A stretch of DNA of 64,000 nt from Neonectria sp. B-13 (lineage: Eukaryota > Ascomycota > Sordariomycetes > Hypocreales > Nectriaceae), in the NCBI GenBank assembly GCA_002682825.1, contig NOKP01000008.1:855595-919594 (forward strand). The letters are read 5' to 3'. The translations under genes were made by a program, and so were the position numbers. The notes beneath the pieces were generated by a model. The model saw nothing but the letters and a program-made list of their open reading frames with translations, was not told where the DNA came from and made no database searches. Positions 23,564 through 36,514 of the stretch are shown here, in pieces (within the stretch, counting starts at the first letter, position 1; each line of letters starts with the position of its first letter).

Positions 23564-25413
23564 CCCGAGACCCGCCGTTGAGTTGACATGAGACTAGGCA
23601 TCCGACCGGATACGCGCAATCACGCTCTCATTCTTACACACCACTTCAATCACAGACCAAGGCAGGCATTCGGAAATTCCATGGTTCCAGCCTCGGCGAT
23701 AAGCTTAGTACGCCAAAACTCGGAAAATCAATCAAGGATTCCCACACAACTTCCAAGCTGAGCCTCACCCGCGTCGCGTCGCGACGGAGACATGCAGGAC
23801 GACGACGTGCTCTTACGACAAGAGAGTTCCACCTCGTCCTGGCTTCCGGTCCCACCCGGTGACAGGAATGAGTTTCGCATCCAACCATGGGAGGCGGACG
23901 AGGAAATCAGACATCACATGGCTTGTCAGCCGACCCCGTGTCTCAACCACTCCCACAACTCCCAACCCCCTCGTGCTCACCCTTTACCGTCGCGTCGTGA
24001 TGGGTCACTCACCGCACCGTCCCGAATGGGCGAGACCACTGGTCCCGCCATCCGGAGAGTCAACAAGGTGTGGCTGCAGAGCCGACACCTAGCAAGGGTG
24101 GCGCTCATGGTGAAGCCGCGAGACACCGTAGCCAAGGCATGGAAAGCGAGCGCGAAACTCAGGAGGCACGTCAAGAACCGGTAGTTGGTAGTCGCGACGT
24201 CAGATGGGGGGCCGCGTGCTGCATTACAATAGATGAAGGGTTCATGGAGATGGGACAATCGGGAATGTAAGCCCCCGAGACATGCGGTGGGGGGCGATGA
24301 TCTCACGCACTTTGCTTGTGAGTTGCAAGATGAAGGGTACCGATGGGCGAGAACGGTGCTGATGGTGTCGACTAGGGCCGATGAGGTGGAGTGGATAAGA
24401 TAGTTGTGTGGGAGTCAGTACTTCGTAAAGGGGCTGGCTGGAGGCGATGTGAACCGCCTCGACTCGCCACGCCAGGTGTAGTGTACCTGCGGGTGTTAAG
24501 CTGGCTGATGCCTCTCCGAAAGCGAATACCAGTCAGTACCATCGTCTCGGGTGAGGGACGTCACCGTCAGCCTCCACCCGTTCAGCCTCCATCCGTTCAG
24601 CCTTCCCCCTGTCCCAAATTCTCGGCCCAACGGCGCACATCGCAGGTACAGAACTCTTATATTAAGACCAACGGTAAGGTATCCTTGGGTATGCCACCAA
24701 AGTTTCGCACCTCTCAACCAACACACCTTTATCTTGACGTGAAGTGAAACATTTTGGCCCAGAACCCCGGCAGCCACACATCCACTCCCACCACACACGA
24801 GGACCGCACATCGCCATCAGTGGTCCTCAACCAACGACGCAAGAATGACGTGCAGCGCAGCCTCCCTCGGCCGCGACCAACAGCCGTGCCCGCAGTTCCC
24901 CCTTGACATCAGCGTTGAAGGAGCCTTGCCTTGCACAACCTGGTGCCGTCGCCTCACCGCCGTGGCGTTTCTCTCACATCTGTCATCGCCTCACTCATTA
25001 GCCAGCCTCTCTTCCTGTGTCACCCCCTTCAGCATGACAAGGCTTGATCTTTTCTTGGGGCGAACGGAGGCTTCCGGGCACCGGTTGGGTGATTGGACGG
25101 CTGACCTGGGCGAGAGGCCAATATCCTAGTTTGGCGGGGAAAATCAAGCCTCTCAACGGGGATGAGGGGTCCGGGCCCTTTGTGGATGGGAGCACTGTCA
25201 CTGTGCAGTGAGTCTCCGCATCTGCCCCGGATTTCCGTTGCAAGCCGTGAGACGCATCGCTTTGCTTTTTCGGCGCCGCCCCCTTCCCATCCAGGGTTCC
25301 TTTTTGGGAAACCTGCCGCTGATGGCGATGTTGGGAGGACATCCAATAGTCTATGCTCATGCAGCCCGTCCGCGATCGAGGAACACCGTTCCAGGGGAGC
25401 TTCTCGAGGTGGG

Positions 25414-25443
25414 CGTCAGCATCAGCATCGGCATCAGCATCGA
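25414..25443. repeat. Degenerate CATCAG/CATCGG hexanucleotide repeat
   Basis: About five near-identical 6-bp units lie in non-coding sequence. Confidence 0.6.
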
Positions 25444-28400
25444 TACCAACACGCCGAGTCCTTATCAGCAGTGGCGCCAGAACTTTGCGTCATGAAGACC
25501 ACCCAAGTGTCATTTTCAGCTCCCGTTTCGCATCCCGCGGTGGGGTCGCCGTATCCAGTCTAAAATGCCACCCGGGCAGCCTCGGTCTTCGTGGATGTGC
25601 TTCGTAGTGGCGATTGTGAAAACCCAGGGAATGTGCATGGGAAAACTCCAGCCCAGATGCATGCAAATGAGTCCCTAGGCACGACGTCGTTGCGATACCG
25701 TAATTACTGTACGATACCATGTCCGAATATGTCTCGGCGTGGCACCAAACAGGCTAAGTGTGAGCTAGGTCACTCCGCAATGCTTTGTGTGGAGTAACCC
25801 CGGACGTCAATAAAGTCGGTTGGACCACTCGTTGATCGTCATTCCACTACCTAGTATCCGTCCAACTTATCAGGCCTGGCTCGATGAACACACAAGCGAA
25901 GATGCTTGTGTTACGCGGAAGGACCATGCAATGCCGAAAATCAGGTATTCTGGCATTCAGGGTCGTTTCTCATCACCCTCACCGTTGCGTCGCCGCCGCT
26001 TCCGTCAGCCGTTCACTTCCTGGACGCACGTAGGGAAGAGGCATGGACCGAGGCCTAGACTCTGTAGGATAGGATCAACGGACTGGAGCAACTGGGGATG
26101 TGACGAATCACATTTTGTGCCATCGTAGCGGGTAGCATGTAAGGAGGGCGATAATCGAATATCAGACGTAGCATGTAGGCTGCAGTGCGACAAGTGATTG
26201 CCATTTTGAGAGCAGACGGAAGCGGGAGCTGCTCGAGCCTGGGGTCCAATGGAACTTGCAGGGGATGAGAGAATTCGACCAAGCGTTCGGATCCAAGCGC
26301 GGGCAACCCAAAGACATGTTCGAATCGGGCGACGTGCTGAAGGATGCGATGTGAGATTGGAGCCCCAGTCCGTTGCCCGAAGCACTATTGAGTGAGTGCC
26401 TGCCGGGAGATGTGACGAGCGAGAAATTGGGAACGTGTTTACCTGGACGGGATACAATGGAGGCCAAAGCATGAACGTCCGGCTCGATGCAACACAAGCC
26501 CGTTGATCTTGGCTCACAGGCACGGCACGTACGTAGTAATTAGAGGCAGGCCGGCGGCACCACCGTGGAGAAATTGCCGCAGAATTCTGTCAACGATGCA
26601 GTGTCCTTCGTCATATCGCCGCATGTCCGTCTTATTTACCAACCGTGTTAGCCCGTTTCGCACGATGACGGAACGGGCTGCAATTGGGAAGCGACGCTGC
26701 TGGGTATACCGTCGCTTACGGCGGAACGACGTTTCAATGAGCGTTGTCTAAGGGACTGGACCCCGGCCACAGACGGCGGACGCCTGCGTACGCATCACCT
26801 GCAGGAGGATGCACTGCACCCATTCAGGGTACAGGGCTCCTAACTTGCCTTGGACGGAGGTGGTGCTGGGTCTCGTTTGTACCGGCTTGTACCGCAAAAC
26901 CATCACCCCTGCAACTGCAGGGTTGGTCTCGACTCTGGCCCGATAACTCGCCGGCCTGGTTTTTTGACGGCCTGGGCGTCGACCACCTTAGATCAGTGAG
27001 CATCCGCCACGTTGGATGCAGGAACTCGGGTCGCCATGCCAGGCTCTCATGCAGCAGTGGACATCGAACAACAAGCAAGTTGAGTCGAATCGGAACACGG
27101 GGCAGCGTGCGATGCGTTGCCGGCCGGCGCCTCTGCTGCAACGGTCTCCCCACCAAGGGGCGGGCGATTTGCGGGCGATTTGTTCAAATCCAGAACCTCA
27201 AGCACATCTCCGTGTCGGCCGGACATGACGACGACCATGGGGGACGTAACGCAGGGGGGGTCGAAGAAAGCAACCCCCGCTTGACTTGATCCGAAGCGAA
27301 CAAGAGTTGGTCCGTGGCCTCGATCGTCGGCTGTGAATGAGACGAAGAGAGACGACAGACCAGGCGCGCGGACTGGGATGATGGGTGCGGGCAGCCGACT
27401 GGGGGGTTCCACTTGACCTCAAGGCCGAGCACCACTCCACTGACTGTGGGAACTAAATACTTACCTTAAGCAAGGCACTGAGTGGCTGATTCGTGTATAC
27501 AGTATTCGTACTTTACAGATGCCCGAGAATTATACATACCTAGATACCGAAAAAGGGGAATGTCGGGTGGGGTTCGTTGCAGATACAGTACTTCTACCCT
27601 CCTTTGGCAACATTGCATGCATGAGTCGAGGAGATCAATCCTGGTGGTGGGAGTCTCTCGGGAATAGACCTGTGATGGTGTAGCACCGGAAGCTGGGGCA
27701 AATTCCCGTTGATCTAGGGCTGGTTTGAGGTGGTATTGAGAACACGCACATCGTGAGAAGCTTCCGCTCTCTGGTGCTGCGACGTCATGCGATGCGATGT
27801 GATAAGTCGAAGCGGACCGAGGCCACAGTCATTGAGACTTCGCGCCCGCAGCGACGTCCAGATATAGAACAACGTTTGGGAACAGTAAGGTTTTCAGGTT
27901 GCCCAGTCGCTATGTCCAGCAACTCTTATATCAGCGGTCCCATTTGATGAGGTTTCTAGGCTGGCTGGGAAACGACAGCAGTGTTGAGGCACAGACGTAT
28001 GCTTGGCGATGGAGGTGGGCATCCGTCGACGATAGGATCAAGGATCCGAGCAGCTACGTTGGTGGCCAGAGAATGGATACCCAGGAGCCGTCCACCGTCC
28101 TAACGCCAGACGGCGGACAGGGGTTGGAGGAAAGGCCACTTGAATCGATAACGTCGGTGGTTGCAGATCCCCAAAACACGGAGAGATGCTAGCGGTCCTC
28201 CGGCCGCCAATGCCTCCCTGCCTAACACTGTCGGCAAATGATCCACCTCACCATGGTGTGAGCCATTCAGGGCTCGCTCGCAAGGACGGGGCCCGCTCGG
28301 TGGTCCGCCCAGAGTCCGAGCCGGGCCGGTCGATTGTGGTGATGGTGGTGTTAGTGCTGGAGCCACACTCTTCGCCGCCGTAGCTCAGTTGGGGACTTTG

Positions 28401-29533
28401 CCGCAATCAGGCTCACTTTCTGCCAGAGAGAGCGCTTCTGTGACAGACCGGGAGAGATTGTCCGATGGAACAATATCTGAGACATGGTGCTAGCACTTCG
28501 AATTATTGCCTTTGAAGTTTATAGAGGGGGTGAGATCATACGATGAAGCTGCGTCTCCTCACGGGGGCGATGGATAGAAGACATGACGGACCGTGGTAGC
28601 CGAGGACAAGTGTACTAGCGGTGACGTACTTGGCCCATTTGGATGTATGCACCACAGGAAGCGTGCAATTGCATGTGTCTGTATTGCTAGGCGTGCGCGC
28701 GTGAGTGCGCGCGTGAGAGAGGGAGTGTGCGTGAATCCGACTGGAGACAAAGAACGAATGAAGCAGAGTGCCAGAAACGGTGACTGCATCTCGAGAGCCC
28801 GAAATATGGGCGTCCTATTTGCGCACAACAGTAGTCCACTATTCGTTGCACCGCAAGGCACGTTTTTTGCGTTGCATTTCCATGCCAGGTCGAGATAGGC
28901 TGATTGGCAGTTTGCACTTTTTCTTCTATCGTTGGTGGCGCCCTGTCCAAGCCTGAATGTCTTGGACGCCTAGGGACGCCTTCAAGCTTCATGATCCTGG
29001 CTCGTTCTGCACGAGCAGAGTCAAAGAATGCCACAGCGCAGACATGGATAGGGCGAGCACTAGTACATACTGCGTGCAGGACATACAGTACGGTTAGACG
29101 CTGATGTTGGCGAGGGCCAGCTTGCATCTTGTTTCGACAGGCACGTCGTTGTGGCCCATCGTTGCTCGTCGTTGCTCGTCCTCGGCATCGGTTCTCCGCC
29201 CCGTCACTCCTCTGGCTTGCCCGTCTGTGGCCTCTGGGGTATTTCGGGTACGTAGCCTCCCGTGCGTCTCGGAACGGACTGTGGCCGGTCTCTCCCAGCG
29301 GTGGGCGGTGTTCTGGAATGCGTTCCTGTTGTTAGGCGGTGTTCGTGTCTTTGACAGCTGAGAAAAGGGCCACAATACACCAAGCTGGGCGTTGCTGGCG
29401 TTGATGGGCGTTATTGGCTTGGCTTGGCTTGCGTGTGGCGTGGAAGGCGTGAGGGCGAGACCGGCGGGGACCGGATGCACGTCTTGCGCTGCTGCATGCG
29501 TGTGGGAAGGCAGGAGCCACCAGCGCCAGCTGG

Positions 29534-29556
29534 AGCAGCAGCAGCAGCAGCAACAG
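29534..29556. repeat. CAG trinucleotide repeat
   Basis: An uninterrupted CAG run (about six units) is followed by CAACAG. There is no gene around it that I can support. Confidence 0.7.
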
Positions 29557-30793
29557 AGGCAGCCGCCAGAACGGCAAGCACGTTCTGCGTATTATGACTG
29601 GTCGGAGTGCACACCAGTCCATAGTAACACCGTCGCCAAGAACAATTGCTGGTGCTCTGAGATCGTCTAGACTCACCTAGCATCGACAGCCCGCCGTTTT
29701 CACCACAGAATCATAACTACTGTACAGCGAGTATGAAAGCACACGCGATTCGGGAAAGGTAAAAGAAAAGAAAGTCAACATTGAGACAACCCAGAGATAC
29801 GGCTGGCTGTCAGCATGTGGTGAGAGGAAGAAGAAGGAAATTGCCGGATTGATCGACAAGGAGAAATCATCTAGCCTCCCGTGGCCTCGGCATCGTCACC
29901 CGCTGGTGCATCCAAGCTAACTGCGTCCAGCATGGCAGGAGTCAGTGACGAACTCTATCCTGCTTCGTGTCGTGGGGACTGCCAATCCGTCAATCAATTA
30001 ATTGCCAATGACGAAGATTTCTGTTGGTGTCAGTTCGCCGCTGTCATGTCATATCGCTCTGGCCCATGCTTCCCGGTTCTCAACAGACGCCTCTGAATGG
30101 AACGACAATCAGTCAACCTACAGGTACTCCGTAGATGTGACCGGGTTCCTTGTGCTAGGAAATTCCACGCCTGAAACTTCTAGTTGGGCTCAACGACAGA
30201 CGGCTTGACTCAGAGCCCACGATCCAGGCACGCGAGCACAGCGGCACGTCTCAAGCGAACCGCACGGACCCGACACGAAGAAAAGGCATGCTGGCGAAGC
30301 CGAGACATGGTAAGAAGGACAGTACTTACTTCATACGAACTTGTTCTCAGTAAAAGATACATGCGATGGCGGCGGGCACGATCAACAATTTCCGCTTTAA
30401 ACACGTTGGAGCATGCGATTGTTTCCGACTTGTTGGTTCCTCAATGGAACTCATCCAATCTTCTGCCCGGACGAGGGAGTATCCACAGCCACTAGATCTC
30501 CCCATCTCTCCGTTCTCCAGTGTCCAGTCGTCTCCAATGCCCGCAGCCCCAAGTCCCTCGCTAATCCAAGCTCAAGCCCCAAGCCGACGTTCAGGTCCCG
30601 GAGCCCAAAAAGCAAAACTCCTGCCTACCAGAGTCGCAAATCTTATCGGCCATGACTGGCATGACGAGGCCTGGCCAAGCCACCGAACCCAACGGGAGCC
30701 ATGGTGAGCACTGAGGCGAGGAAGGGAAAAGCAACATGGTGGATCCCGCATTGGTTTATTCGTCCAGAGTGGCCATGGTGTCCTATCCTGGCA

Positions 30794-30899
30794 ATCCATG
30801 ATCCATCCATCCATCCGTCCATCCATCCACATAAATGGAAGACTTCAGGAGACCTAGGAGACCTAGGAGACCTAGGAGACCTTGGAGACCTTGGAGACT
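30794..30899. repeat. Paired tandem repeats: (ATCC)n and 9-bp GGAGACCTA units
   Basis: An ATCC tetranucleotide run (30794-30830, one GTCC variant) is followed 17 bases later by five 9-bp units, three GGAGACCTA and two GGAGACCTT (30848-30899). The 9-bp array keeps reading frame on both strands (GDL or SPR/VSK repeats), but no gene is evident. Confidence 0.75.
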
Positions 30900-31821
30900 G
30901 TTGTGCCACGCCCTGGACAGTACGAATAAGCACCAAGCGTTGTAAGTGTCGATTGATTATTTTGCAATTCTGCGAGGAACCAGGAGCATGGAGCATGGGG
31001 CAGCCATCGGGCATGGATGACATAGCCAAGGCATGGCTTCGGCATGGGTGTGCGGGAGTACAATGTACTGTTAGGTACCTCCTGCAGCAAGATGGAGCAC
31101 AAACCTGAGAAGTACGAATAGAGGACATGTACGATTACTGCACAGAGACTGACAGAGGTGCCCTCCAGCGTCGTACGCAGAACGAGAGCGCACAGTCTGG
31201 CACACAGTGCCTAAGGAACCAACCAGGGTGCTGAGCCAGGGGTCTGTCAGCGCCCGTCCCTGCTGGACCCTCCATTCTTCTTCCCTGCCGCCCCCCAATT
31301 GCGTCAGCTATCGAACGGCGACGTCGCCGAGATAATCGATTTCCCGCAAGGCACAGAACCAAATACATAAAAACAATGGTTAGTATTACGCCCGCTGGGC
31401 TGTTACAATCAGAGCTGAGGGAGTCCAAATCGTATCGCCAAGGATGCAGTCCCGCTGAGGGTTGCAGTCTGTTGCCAACTTTTGGTTAGGGTTGCTCACC
31501 TGAGCCAGTCCTCAGGTCTCAGCTCCAAGCCGTCAACGAAGAAACCGCGAAAGAGGCGTAGAGCGTAGTCACCATCAAATCATAGCTGATCTGACACTAT
31601 CTTTCCGCATATTTCTCTTATCTAGGCTTCGATACTCTTCGATCATCTTGAGACAACGAGTGTAATCAGCCAACGCCTGGGTGGCGAGTGGATTCCAGAC
31701 GGGACGGGAGTGCACAGTCGATAACAGTCTTCACTGTGTCACATACTGGATCTTAGCACAGTGTCCGTGCACAAGCCACATACCCACTTCGCCCTCCAGC
31801 TGGCGCCATATTTCCCGTTCT

Positions 31822-31878
31822 GACCCTCACCCTCACCCTCAACCTCACGCCCACACACACCACGCACACACAAGCACA
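31822..31878. repeat. CCCTCA and CA-rich low-complexity tract
   Basis: CCCTCA units are followed by an ACAC-rich stretch, within the pyrimidine-rich region upstream of the kinase gene. Confidence 0.6.
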
Positions 31879-32525
31879 TTTCCTGCCTCTCACCTCACAC
31901 ACCACAGCGCAGGACGCACACGCCCATTTACCCACACCACCACCATCAACCATCCGTCCCGCCCATGGCTAGCCATCCCCAGCAGAAAAAAAGGCTCCAG
32001 TCAATCAGGTCGCCGCCTGGGACTCTTCTCGCCGCTCCAGCACTGTAAGGTACCACCGGCTAGTTCCCACCGCAGCGAGACCACACCAAGCAATCAAGTC
32101 ACCAACAAGGCCCAACCGAGGAAAAGCCCACCAAGCCCACGCCAACCAAGGTCCAAGCCCACCAAAGCCCAGCCCGCCAAGACGACCTCGCCCCCTGTCG
32201 CTCGATCCCTCTTCTGTCTGCGCTGTCGGCCGTGAACGAACGAACGAACGCTCCTCGCTCTTGTCGCTCCGCGCCCACACCACGCCCGCCGTCTTCTCCA
32301 CCTCCGTACATCACCGACCGGGAAGGGAACCCAGCCCACCAGCTAAAATCTCCCCCAAAAACACACGACCTCGCTCTTTACCTCTCTCCACTTCCTCGAC
32401 CCAGTCGCTATCTTGCCTTCTCGTCTTCTTTCAACCTTCTTCACCTCTCTCTGCCATTTTTACCATCCTCGCCACCCTCACCTCTCGCGCCCTCCCTCAA
32501 CCTTCGACTTGCTTTGCCTTCAACA

Positions 32526-32537
32526 ATGGCACTATAG
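32526..32537 (+). promoter_or_regulatory. Three-codon upstream ORF (ATG GCA CTA TAG)
   Basis: This ORF has A at -3 and G at +4, an optimal context, and lies 116 bases before the kinase start. Its presence in the mRNA is likely given the leader-like composition but is not shown. Confidence 0.45.
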
Positions 32538-32611
32538 ACGCTCTGTCACCACCGTCGTGACTATTCCGCTTCTTAGGCCCGCCTCTGCGAGCCTGCGCTA
32601 TCCCATCCACT

Positions 32612-32806
32612 ATGTCGATTCGACCGACGTCTCTATCCCGAATTCGTTCATCATGGATCCCTCACAATATCACCACCATCACCACCACGCCCGACACCAC
32701 CACAAGTCGCTGTCACAGCAGCAGTCGTCCTCCTCCCTCTCGTCGACGGCTCGGCCCACTGCGCCGCTGCACACGCACCTCCCACCCTCCGTCTCCATGC
32801 CATTGA
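32612..32806 (+). promoter_or_regulatory. Upstream ORF overlapping the kinase start codon
   Basis: An ATG at 32612 (A at -3) opens a 64-codon frame that runs out of frame past the main ATG at 32653. Ribosomes initiating there could not reinitiate at 32653, so it should be inhibitory if transcribed. Confidence 0.4.
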
Positions 32807-35800
32807 GGACCGCCAACAGCACTCCAATGTCCTCCCCCGGCCTCTTCAGCCCCTCGGGCTCGCGACACAATTTAGTGACTTCCGTCTCCGAGAGCAACAC
32901 TCCGGTGAACATGTCCAGTCCTCTTCTGCACCCACTGCAAATGCACAGAGTTAGAGAGTAAGTGCCACTGTTATGAGAACTTGCTCATTATATCTTCTCT
33001 CGTCTCTTGCCCTCCCTCGCCCCCCAGTGACGAGGGTAGAGCCGAGGGTTTGTTTGTCAAACACTAACCACCCCACTTCAGAACCCACAAGGCCCTCATC
33101 GACTCGGATAACATCACGGGCCGGAAAACCATCAACCAGTATGAAGTGATTGAGGAGATTGGCCGTGGCATGCATGGAAAGGTTAAGCTGGCACGAAACA
33201 TGGAGACAGGCGAGAATGTGGCCATCAAAATCATCGCCCGATTCTCCAAGAAGCGACGACTTGGCAAGGTCACCGCCAAGTCACCCCAGGACAAGACCAA
33301 GAAGGAGATTGCCATCCTCAAGAAGATTCGGCATGAAAACGTCGTCGCCCTCCTCGAAGTCATCGACGACCCGGAACTCAAGAAAATCTACATGGTTCTG
33401 GAACACGTTGAACTCGGCGAAGTTGTCTGGCGCAAGAAGGGCCTCCCCCACATCTGTCAGTTCGAACGGAGGCGCATCGAGCGCGAGATGCGAGGCGAAC
33501 CACCGACTCCCGAAGAGGAAAAGTACGAGCAAATCCTCCAACGTCGCCAGGCTCTCAAGCAATTGAAGCGGGCTAAGATGGCTCAGAACTACGCTGTCCC
33601 GACCGATCACTGGAGTGCCGAACATGATGAGCCTGGCAATAGTCTGGGCAGCCAGTCCCGAGTTCCATCGCGGGACGACTTTGCCATCAGCGACGAGCCA
33701 CTATCCCGCCCCGTCTCGCGTCATACTTCCCGCGCCGAGTCGAGCGTTCACTCACGGTCCCGGTCCGCCGTATCTTCTACCCGAGCTGTCGATGACAACG
33801 AGGATGTCTGCTGGGATGACCTTGCGAATCCTGCTCCCCTCCGATCGAACCAGTCTTCCAGCGTCGCTCTTGATGGGACCATGTACGGTGCCTACTTCGA
33901 GGACGGCTTCCGAGGCCGCTCCCCCAGCATGGCTGACTCCATCATTTCCCACATGTCTTCCCTCGACTTCAACCCACAGCAGCAGCACGACCCCTTTTCC
34001 GATGACTTCTCGTACGTCCCCTGCTTCACATTTACCCAGGCACGATCCACCTTTCAAGACACCGTTTTGGGGCTGGAGTACCTACACTACCAGGGCGTCG
34101 TGCATCGGGACATCAAGCCCGCAAACCTTCTGTGGAGCAAGGAACACAGGGTCAAGATTTCCGACTTCGGCGTCTCCTACTTCGGCCGGCCCATCCGCGA
34201 TGGCGAGTTCGACGACACCGTCTCTGAGTCGGAAGCCAGGGATTTCGATGACGACCTCGAGCTCGCAAAGACGGTTGGAACTCCTGCGTTTTTCGCCCCA
34301 GAGCTATGCTACACGGACATCGACCAGGAGCAGCCGAAGGTCTCGGAGCAGATTGATGTCTGGTCTCTTGGCGTGACGCTCTATTGCCTGATCTACGCCC
34401 GCATCCCTTTTCTTGCCGAGGATGAATTCCAGATGTTCCGCAAGATTGCCACAGAGGAGGTATACATTCCTCGCCGCCGTCTTAAGCCCGTTCACCCGTC
34501 AACGTCACCCATGGTTACATCTCTGTATAAGCGACAGAATATGCACCCGTATCGAGACGACAACGACCTTGAATACGAGGAAGTCGACAACTTGCTGGTT
34601 GATTTGCTTAGGCAGATGCTCACTAAGAACCCAGAAAAGCGAATTCGGCTCAGGGACATCAAGCGACACCCGTGGGTTGTTCAGAATCTTGCGAACCCGA
34701 TTGGTTGGCTCGATGACACCGACCCCGCGAGACCGTCATCTGGTCGCAGGATTCAGGTCGACGAGAGAGAAATGTCCTCGGCCGTCGTCCCGCTCACCTT
34801 CCTCGAGCGCGCTCGCTCCGTTGTCAAGAAGGCCGTTGGCAAAGTCATGCACCCCCTGGTGGAGCGCAGTGACAGCAAGACGCGGCATCGAGCGACTAGC
34901 AGCTCCGCCAGCGAGGCCGGTGACAGCATGCACAATAACGGCTCAGGGCCCCCGACGCCTCAGCCGACTTTTCGTGACCATCGCCGCAAAAGTCTCCGCA
35001 TTGACGACTACTTCGCGAACGCTTTTCGAGAGACTAGCTCGACTCCGGAGCATCCCTTTACCGTCAGCCAGACGACCAGCACCCAGCCATCTGTAGTTTA
35101 CGACCCATTGGCGACGGTTCTGCCCTCGGTTGACACTCCTCGAGGACATTCGCATTCACAGAGCGAGACGACTGAGACCCCACAAGATACCGAGAGGTCC
35201 CACTCTCCGGCTTCTCTTTGGCCATTTCACCGGCACGCACATAGCTTCGGTCATGGCCTCGGCCTCGGTCACTCGAAGCACACCAATACCTGGTTACATC
35301 TCGCCCCCGCCTTGCCTGTCTCACGCACGACACCTACGACGCCCAGTCTCCCCCCACAGATGGATGGCCCAGAGGATCTCGGGACTGAGATGGCCCGCAA
35401 GACGCGTGAGATAGGATCGGGAATCGACGAAAGCTCCCGCGCACGATCCGTTGACCGGGGGCTCTTTGCCAGTGCAGACAAGCGAGCCGAGCCCAAGGTA
35501 GCATTGAGCACGGCGGTGGCACCCGGCAAGCCTTCCCGTTACAATCGCCCTATCCGATCCGTCGATCTCGGTAGGGGCGCGCCGGAGCAAGTGCTAGGCT
35601 CACCCCTCGCCTTGTCTCTTAAGTCCGCCGCCGGGTATCAGCACGGCCAGCCATACTCCGATCCCAACTTTTACAATCGACCGCTTCCTGTAATTGATGG
35701 GAGGCCACCCACGGCGCACCGCATGGATAACGTCCCTGATGCCAACTCGCCCTTGGGGAACTATGAAGCATGCCAGCGGATGAACGAGGCCAACTACGAT

Positions 35801-36514
35801 CCGATGACCGTTCCTTGCCCACCCTCGCCAGATACAGAGGAATGGGAGCGCAACCAGGCCGCACCATCGCGAGGCGACACCATGGCAACGAACAAGTCCT
35901 CGAGCACCGAGTCGATGGAGGGTTTGGGCACGCCTCTTACTAGCCCAAGTGAGCTGGCGAGCCCGGTCTCGGCCTTGCCTTCGATGGCGAGCACCTCTGA
36001 GCGGATGCTGGCTTTCCAATCAGACCCATCCCTGCCAGCATTGCTCAGCGGTGCCAGCTCTGTATCCGCGGACATGGAAGCCGAGCTGCTTTGCAAGCCA
36101 GGGGTCGTGAGTGCCCACCCGTCACTGCTCGGGTCTACAGACTCGCTCACACCTACTGCCATGAATAAGGAGCCGACCGCTGGGTTTCCAATTGACCAAG
36201 CCTTTTCCAACCCCCCTGCCATGGACAGTGGCCCATTGACCCTGCACATGGAAGGCGGCTGTTCGCGGGACTCGGTGACGAGCACCCCTGTTGTTCGACC
36301 CGTCGAGGATGATGACGATGACGATGGCAGCGACGACGGAATACTGCTGATGGCAAAGGCGAAGAAGAAGCCGATGGCATCCACGACTGGGGTTCCACGC
36401 CCCCCGGCTTTCTCTGCTCGGCGACGCGATACCAACATCAGCATCGCCAGCACGGAGACGGCCAAGAAGATTTCCGTATACAGCGACGAGGGGACGTCGC
36501 ACTACGAACAATGA
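32653..36514 (+). CDS. CaMKK / SNF1-activating-type Ser/Thr protein kinase (Ssp1/Sak1-like)
   Basis: Two exons (32653-32957, 33082-36514; 124-nt intron, GTAAGT donor, CTAAC branch, CAG acceptor) give 1245 residues. The N-terminus has histidine runs (HHHHHHARHHHK) and is disordered. The kinase domain covers about 122-632: glycine loop GRGMHGKV, VAIKII lysine, HRDIKPANLL near 440, DFGVSYFG near 462, activation loop AKTVGTPAFFAPEL, and RHPWV at the end. About 200 residues of low-complexity sequence interrupt the domain after the hinge (WRKKGLPHIC to FTFTQARSTFQDTV), as is known for fungal Ssp1/CaMKK-type kinases. These phosphorylate the activation loop of AMPK/SNF1 and related kinases and act in glucose, stress and calcium responses. 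The C-terminal 600 residues are disordered, with a conserved-looking acidic VEDDDDDDGSDDG patch. The start was chosen for its strong context and lack of any earlier in-frame ATG. Confidence 0.9.

Larger units (their letters stand above)
23564..32652. other. 9-kb stretch without a supportable gene
   Basis: Nothing in this 9.1-kb interval shows a recognisable protein domain, signal peptide, tRNA or rRNA. Chance ORFs up to about 180 codons occur on both strands, many from non-ATG starts and overlapping each other. It contains several short tandem repeats (listed separately). The last 900 bases become strongly pyrimidine-rich on the plus strand (about 31770-32520), consistent with the long leader of the downstream kinase. 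Lineage-specific genes, lncRNAs or decayed transposons cannot be excluded. Confidence 0.5.

Noticed and set aside
26744..27289. 181-codon plus-strand ORF in the 9-kb gene-free interval
   Set aside because: TTG start, no homology-like pattern, and several overlapping frames on the other strand of similar length.
28375..28400. tRNA-like box A (TAGCTCAGTTGG) on the plus strand
   Set aside because: No box B (GGTTCGANNCC) or matching T-arm follows within tRNA length, and no cloverleaf can be drawn.
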